From Zantedeschia hybrid cultivar (Eukaryota; Streptophyta; Magnoliopsida; Alismatales; Araceae), in assembly GCA_030544215.1 (NCBI GenBank), contig JARZZO010000016.1, forward strand, positions 58,135,501 to 58,199,500: 64,000 nt of DNA, in the 5' to 3' direction. Made by a program: the position numbers and the translations under genes. Numbering within the stretch: position 1 is the stretch's first letter; each line of letters starts with the position of its first letter. Shown piece by piece: positions 58,842-64,000 of the stretch. Under the pieces are notes generated by a model. It did no database searches and was not told the DNA's origin. It saw only the letters and a list, made by a program, of their open reading frames with translations.

Positions 58842-59152
58842 ATAGGTTCTGGGCCTCTGCTGCCGCCGCCACCGCCGCCCCCGCGCTCTGCCGCCGTCAT
58901 CCTGCTGCCCCCACACTGCCGTCGTCCCTCTCCATCACCCTGCTCCATCCACAACGCCAGCCATCCACAGCAACACCTCGCCCCACCCCACCCCGCAGCA
59001 ACACCTCGTCCCACCCCAGCCATCCGCAGCACCAGCCGCCCCACCCCAGCCATACGCAGCACATCCCCCACGCCCCAGCACCAGCCGCCCAGCGCCCACG
59101 CCCCCCATCTGCGCCCCAGCACCCAGAAGCACCCCATCCCCAGCAGCAAACA

Positions 59153-59175
59153 CCCCCCCCCCCCCCCCCCCCCCC
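59153..59175. repeat. Poly-C run of 23 bases
   Basis: Uninterrupted C run inside a CCCCAGC/CCACCCC-rich leader of copia 3. It is prone to length variation and sequencing error. Confidence 0.9.
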
Positions 59176-59490
59176 GGCCCCCAGCCCGCCCCAACCAGCC
59201 CCAGCCCCATCAACCGGATTTTTTTCCCCTCCCTATTCCAACCAAAATGTTGCGGTGGGTTGTTCATCGTCTTGTTCGGTAGCGTCACCTGCGGGATTTT
59301 TATTTTTATTTTTTCCTTGAAGATGACCAGCACATAGAGATACTCGTCTAATTCTCACTTTCTTTATGTGTTGACCTCTCTTGTTTCGACGTAATTCTTG
59401 TCTTATCTTGTTGTCCGAGATGGTGACTCCGTCATCTTATGCTCCTCTTTCAACATATTTTTCTTCCGTGAAGGGAAGACGTATCACACG

Positions 59491-62421
59491 ATGGCTACTT
59501 TTGTGAAGTTGAATGAAACTAATTATAATCAATGGTCGAAGGCGTTTCGGCTTGGTGATGGCTACGAAGAAATTTCGTCATCTTGATGAAAATCCTCCTG
59601 CGAAATCGGATCTAAAAGTCTACGAAGCCTGGCAAGCGGATGACGGGGTCGTGATTTCTGTTTTCGGCAATAGTTGTGAACCTCATATTTTTCACAACGT
59701 TTTATTTCTGGACACCGCAAAGGACATGTGGGAGAAGTGTACCTACTCAAGTGACAAAAATATTTTTCACATCTACAATTTGTATTCCATATTATTTGCC
59801 ATGAAGTAAGAGGGACGTCATGTGTCGTAATATTTTTCTGAGGTCTAAGGCCTGTGGAATGAACTCCAACTTTATCACTCTGTTGCTCTCGATGCTGCTA
59901 CTCTTCAAAAATAGCAGGAGGAGTTCATTGTTACCAAGTTCCTTTCTAGACATGACGACAACTTCAAACATGTCCGAGATAATGTATTAGTAGATACTGC
60001 TATTCCTTGGTTGCAACTTCTTCGGACGATGGAGGTGCTTCCGCTCTTACTGCAAATGGGCACAGACGTAGTAGATCACCGTGCTCACACTGCGGGAGGT
60101 CCAATCATCAGTCGGATTTTTGTTGGAAGAAATACGACAAAGGAGGCAGTAAGTCCAATCCCACTGCCAACCTTGGAGTTACATCTGATACTCTTGCAGA
60201 CGTTCCACTTTTGCAGTCGCAGTCGATTAGTACTTCTTCTCCACGACCGGAAGGGGGAGTGACTTTATCCCGGGAGGAATACAAGACATTCCAATGACTT
60301 CTCAAAGGTCCTGCATCGTCATCCTCTTTCCATGCGGTTTCATCCTCAGGCAGTGCATTGGTTGTTCACCATCCCTCCTGGATTGTGGACTCTGAAGCTT
60401 CCTGTCACATGACAGGTGACAGTTCTCTTTTCTCTTCCCTTGACCTTTCTACTTCTTATGCCCCTGTATCTGTAGCTGATGGCTCCCACTCATTTGTTGC
60501 AGGAAATGACATTGTTCAGTCTTCTACTCTTATCTTAGATGATGTGTTTTATGTTCTTAAATTTTCAGTTAATCTTTTATCAATTAGCAAGTTAACTCGT
60601 TATATGGGTTGTTCAGTAACCTTCTATCCGTCTTATTGTACCTTTCAGGACTTTCGGACGAAGAAGAAGATTAGCGGCGGGCATGAATTTGGTGGTCTCT
60701 ATTATCTCAATGTTGATCAACCTCTCCAGACATCTCGGGCATTGTTTGCATCAGACACCGCTTATCAATGGCATTGTCGGTTGGGTCATCCTTCCATTCA
60801 GAAGCTTCGTGATGTCATTTCCATTCTGTCTACAATCGATAAATTTTACTGTGATGCTTGTGAGTTAGGGAAGCATCATAGAGTCTCTTTTCCTTCTAGT
60901 TAGAATAAAAGGAGCTCTGCTCCCTTTCATCTTGTTCATTCTGATGTCTGGGGACCTTCTCCTGTTATCTCTAGACTTGGATTTCGTTATTTTCTTACAT
61001 TTATAGATGATTTTTCTCGTATGACGTGGATTTTTTATTCAAGTCAAGGTCTGATGTACTTCCAACTTTTCAACGCTTTTATGCTAAAATAAAGACTCAA
61101 TATTTTATTTTTATTAAAGTTGTGTGTACAGATAATGCCTTGGAATACACTCAGGCATCTTTTACATCATTTTATACTTCTCATGAGATTATCCATTAAA
61201 CATCATGCTCGTATACCTCTCAACAAAATAAGATTGTTGAGAGAAAGAACCGTCATCTTCTAGATATTGTTCAGACCTTGATATTTCACATGAATGTTCT
61301 AAAACATTACTGGGAAGATGTGGTTCTCACGTCGTGTTATCTCATTAACCGTGCTCCGAGCACTGTGTTTGATGGAAAATCATCTTTCTTGAGTCTTCAT
61401 CCTAATCAACAACCGTTTTTCCTTGCTCCGGGATGTTTGGCTGTAAATGTTTTGTTCACTTGCTTGGTCTGGGTCGTGAACTGTCCCCATAGTCGGTTGT
61501 ATGTATTTTTGTTGGATACTCTCATACTCAAAAATGATATTGTTATTTTGAACTCCGGACTAAGAAGTCTTTTGTTACAGCCGATGTCACTTTTTATGAG
61601 TGTGTATCTTTCTTTCTTCCAGCCTCTCATGTACAGATTCATTCCCTGACCCCTGCTATTCCAATTCCTATTTTACCTGACGTGCTTCCCTTCGACTCTG
61701 CCATAGTCATTAATAATGAGGTTGTTGTGCCCCTGGATAATGACCAACGGTATGGACAGATTTATCAGCGTCGAAAAAAAGGTCCACCACAGAGTGCACC
61801 ACTATCTTATTCCCCGTCGGAGGCTCTTTCACCTGATGAGGCTTTTTCCTTGCATGTGTCAGATCTTCATCTCCCTATTGCTCTTTGGAAAGGAGTGCGG
61901 TCAATTAAAAGTATTTACCAATATCCTATTGGTAACTTTGTCTCTTATCACTCATTGCATCCTTCTTTCCATCAGTTTGCTTTGTCTATTTCTGATGTGC
62001 CTATTCTCAGGTCTGTCTCTAAGGCTATTTTTCAACCGAAATGGAAAGCTATTATAGATGATGAAATGCAGGCCTTGATTTCACAAGGAACTTGGATCCT
62101 TGTACGCCGAACAATTGATGTTACTCATATTTTATGTTGCTGGGTATTCACTATCAAGTACTCTCCAGATAACACTATTGACAAGTACAAGGCACGACTT
62201 GTGGTGAAAGGGTTCACTCAAATATATGGAGTTGACTACTTTGAAACCCTTTCACCTGTAGCTCGGTTGAATTCTGTTCGGGTGCTTTTCTTTCTTGCTG
62301 TGAATGAGAGATGGCGGATGATCCAAATGGATGTCAAAAATGCCTTATTGTATGGTGATTTTCAAGAAGAGGTTTATATGGAGCAACCTCTAGGATATAT
62401 TGCTCAGGGGGAGTTGGTGTG
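59491..62421 (+). pseudogene. Copia 3 Gag-Pol remnant
   Basis: Starts MATFVKLNETNYNQWSKAF at 59491, then shifts frame within 60 bases (the Gag continues at 59513-59809). Further on are a zinc-knuckle remnant (CSHCGRSNHQSDFC, 60007-60297 frame), protease WIVDSEASCHMTGD (Gly of DSG changed to Glu, 60358-60903 frame), and integrase YQWHCRLGHPSIQKL and CDACELGKHH before a TAG at 60901. Decayed integrase core (LVHSDVWGP, NKIVERKNR) follows, then RT start WKAIIDDEMQALISQGTW, KYKARLVVKGFTQ, MDVKNALLYGDFQEEVYMEQPLGY (61682-62482 frame). The first part of RT is cut by LTR D before YVDD. Many stops and frameshifts; no function expected. Confidence 0.9.
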
Positions 62422-64000
62422 TGTAACGACCCGCCATCCTATGACCGGAGACCCGGTCACTAAATGGATGTCGGCCCATTAACTGCGGGTTCACACCCGG
62501 ATTTCACACAACACATCTGGAGGAGTAAGTGCTAAACAAGGCTAAATATAACAATCGTACGGACTACAAAGGTAAACGAGTGCGCAGAAAGTAAAATAAC
62601 AATGTCCGTATACAGTCCAACAATAATTACATGTCTAACAATTAAATAAGTACAGGCAGAAGGAAAGTACAACAACATCGGGGCATACCCTGGAACTAAG
62701 ACAGCTACTGGTCCGCACACCAAGAAGACACCACGCTTCCGCTCGCCACGAGGTCCACACCTGAAACCGCAGGGAGTGAGCCACACCAGAATTGGGCTCA
62801 GTAGGGATCATCCGATCCCCTGCCTCCCACTCACACACCCACAAGTGCAACAACAGGAATATATGGCAATTAAGTAAAGCAGTAAACACAGTACTCAATT
62901 CAGACATGAAACGCACGATAAGCAGTGCAGCAAGAACAGTACCAAGTAACCCGAAGAACCCAACACAGAGTCAAGTCTCACAACCGAAGTCCACAAGGCG
63001 ACTAAACCACACAGTCGACCGAAGTCAAACGTCGCCTCCCAACACTACCACCACTGCTCACGCCTGTCCACCCCTACAGTGTTCCGGGGCACTGTAGGGT
63101 GAGGCAGTGAGCTAAACTAGGACTAGCTGGACTCAGTGTACCGCCACTGCCAGCTACGTGTGCACACAAGCAGTCTAGACTACTGTCCTACCACCGGATT
63201 GCCTCCACGCTAGGCCTCAGCGCTTCCAGGAGGGCCCTGGGGTCCGGCGAACCCCCGTCAAGCCGAAGCTATAGGAACTACCCGCAAACCCAACTCTCCC
63301 GGGCTGCATCAGGCTAAGGGCTAAGGATACCACTCGTAACCTTGATCAAAGGTCACATCAGGCCCAATGGCTAAAGGGTAAACCAACTCCCACCAGTAAC
63401 ACCACCAGCTCCACAGCAAGAAACACGCCGGAAGCTGTCACGACAAACAAGGGAAACCCGACCCGCTGAGGCCAAGCAGCAACCCCTCGGATAGCGCACC
63501 AGCTACTCCGGCCCGACGGGCTCAAGGTGGTTCTGCTTCCCTCAGCTAAAGGTAAACCACAACATGTACCCCTCCTCACAGACACCATGACCCTGTCCCC
63601 ACCGGTCCATGGTGACATCGGAAACCACAGCCATATCGATCCACAGTCGTATGAGCGCACACACACATATATAACATGCTGTCATTCCATTCGCACAGTA
63701 AACCCCAGTCTCAACGTACGGTTAAAGCACACACCCACAGAAGATGAAATCTCATTCATGCAGAAGTCCTCAGTCTCAGTATACAACTCAAGGCATGCAT
63801 CTGAACCATCCCACCGTGAAACATGTATCAAATAATCAGAGTTAAGCATTCCTGTCTTGAATCGCGTCGACCGAGGTCGACGCCATTCAAGCTCCTCAGA
63901 CATGTTTATTTAAAAGCCAGATTATCTCTTAAAACGCGTCCACCAATGAAGTCGCCGTTTAAAATGCGTCAGGGTCGCCCGACGCCATTCAACCCAGAAA
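62422..64000 (+). mobile_element. LTR D, partial (same family as solo LTR A), inserted in copia 3
   Basis: Begins TGTAACGACCCGCCATCC in the middle of the copia 3 RT. It shares with LTR A the start, the CACACACCCACAAGTG segment, and a near-identical dyad neighbourhood (TTGAATCGCGTCGACCGAGG). It runs off the window, so I cannot say whether it is a solo LTR or the left LTR of a full element. The bases before it are GTGTG (62417-62421), to be matched at its right end. Confidence 0.85.
63864..63985. repeat. Three GCGTC-N10-GACGC dyads in LTR D
   Basis: Cores at 63864, 63936 and 63966, 10-nt spacers. The first spacer equals that of the first dyad in LTR A (GACCGAGGTC); the other two are unlike any in LTR A. 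The second has GTCGC on the right. Confidence 0.9.

Larger units (their letters stand above)
58699..62421 (+). mobile_element. Decayed copia element 3 with short LTR, interrupted by LTR D
   Basis: 5' LTR 58699-about 58825, iMet PBS at 58829, GC/proline-rich leader with a 23-C run, then broken gag-pro-int-RT up to 62421, where LTR D begins. The remainder of RT, RNase H and the 3' LTR are not in the window. It is clearly from another copia lineage than copia 1/2: short LTR, and a WHCRLGHPSIQKL type integrase. Confidence 0.88.

Noticed and set aside
1..64000. tRNA, rRNA, miRNA or other RNA genes
   Set aside because: No complete tRNA boxes or rRNA segments noticed. The TGGTATCAGAGC matches are primer sites, not tRNA genes.

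Overview
This is a plant nuclear genome window, made mostly of nested LTR retrotransposons plus one intron-bearing host gene. The evidence is Ty1/copia and Ty3/gypsy polyproteins, tRNA-iMet primer sites, GT-AG introns, DNA-transposon remnants and a plant-type ankyrin gene. The species is not identifiable from sequence alone. The long-LTR, long-leader copia elements resemble the Angela/BARE-1 group, which hints weakly at a monocot.

Left half (1-31902): a decayed minus-strand Ty3/gypsy element occupies 1-2633 and 25234-about 29640. It was split by copia element 1 (2634-25233, plus strand). The 3' LTR of copia 1 was then hit three separate times: by full-length copia 2 (10663-20196), by solo LTR A (21210-23538) and by solo LTR B (23641-24984). 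Each insertion has its own 5-bp target duplication. Removing them, the four 3' LTR pieces of copia 1 sum to 1554 bp, exactly the 5' LTR length. Copia 2 has an intact 1309-codon Gag-Pol frame and 1574-bp LTRs; copia 1 has one in-frame stop. An inverted gag fragment and solo LTR C (30582-31902) follow.

Middle (32971-41175): a complete minus-strand LTR element (LTRs 1020 bp, duplication CGTTC) with a short gag, no pol, tandem repeats, and on the opposite strand a three-exon gene for a 798-residue 'putative gypsy-type transposon domain' protein with its own TATA box.

Right part: 41776-45411 is a likely TTA-flanked DNA transposon. 45825-46473 is a long-TIR element filled with a short repeated motif. 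The host ankyrin gene runs from 49615 to 58307 (four exons, 753 aa); its 5.6-kb first intron holds a hAT-type element and a miniature LTR element. A decayed copia element (58699-62421) is interrupted by a second LTR of the family of solo LTR A, which runs off the window.

The two observations I rate highest are: (1) a short dyad, GCGTC-N10-GACGC, present 26 times in at least three different LTR-element contexts, always with a 10-nt spacer of changing sequence; (2) an ordered set of hairpins in the untranslated leaders of copia 1 and copia 2 whose stems covary while loops or positions are kept.
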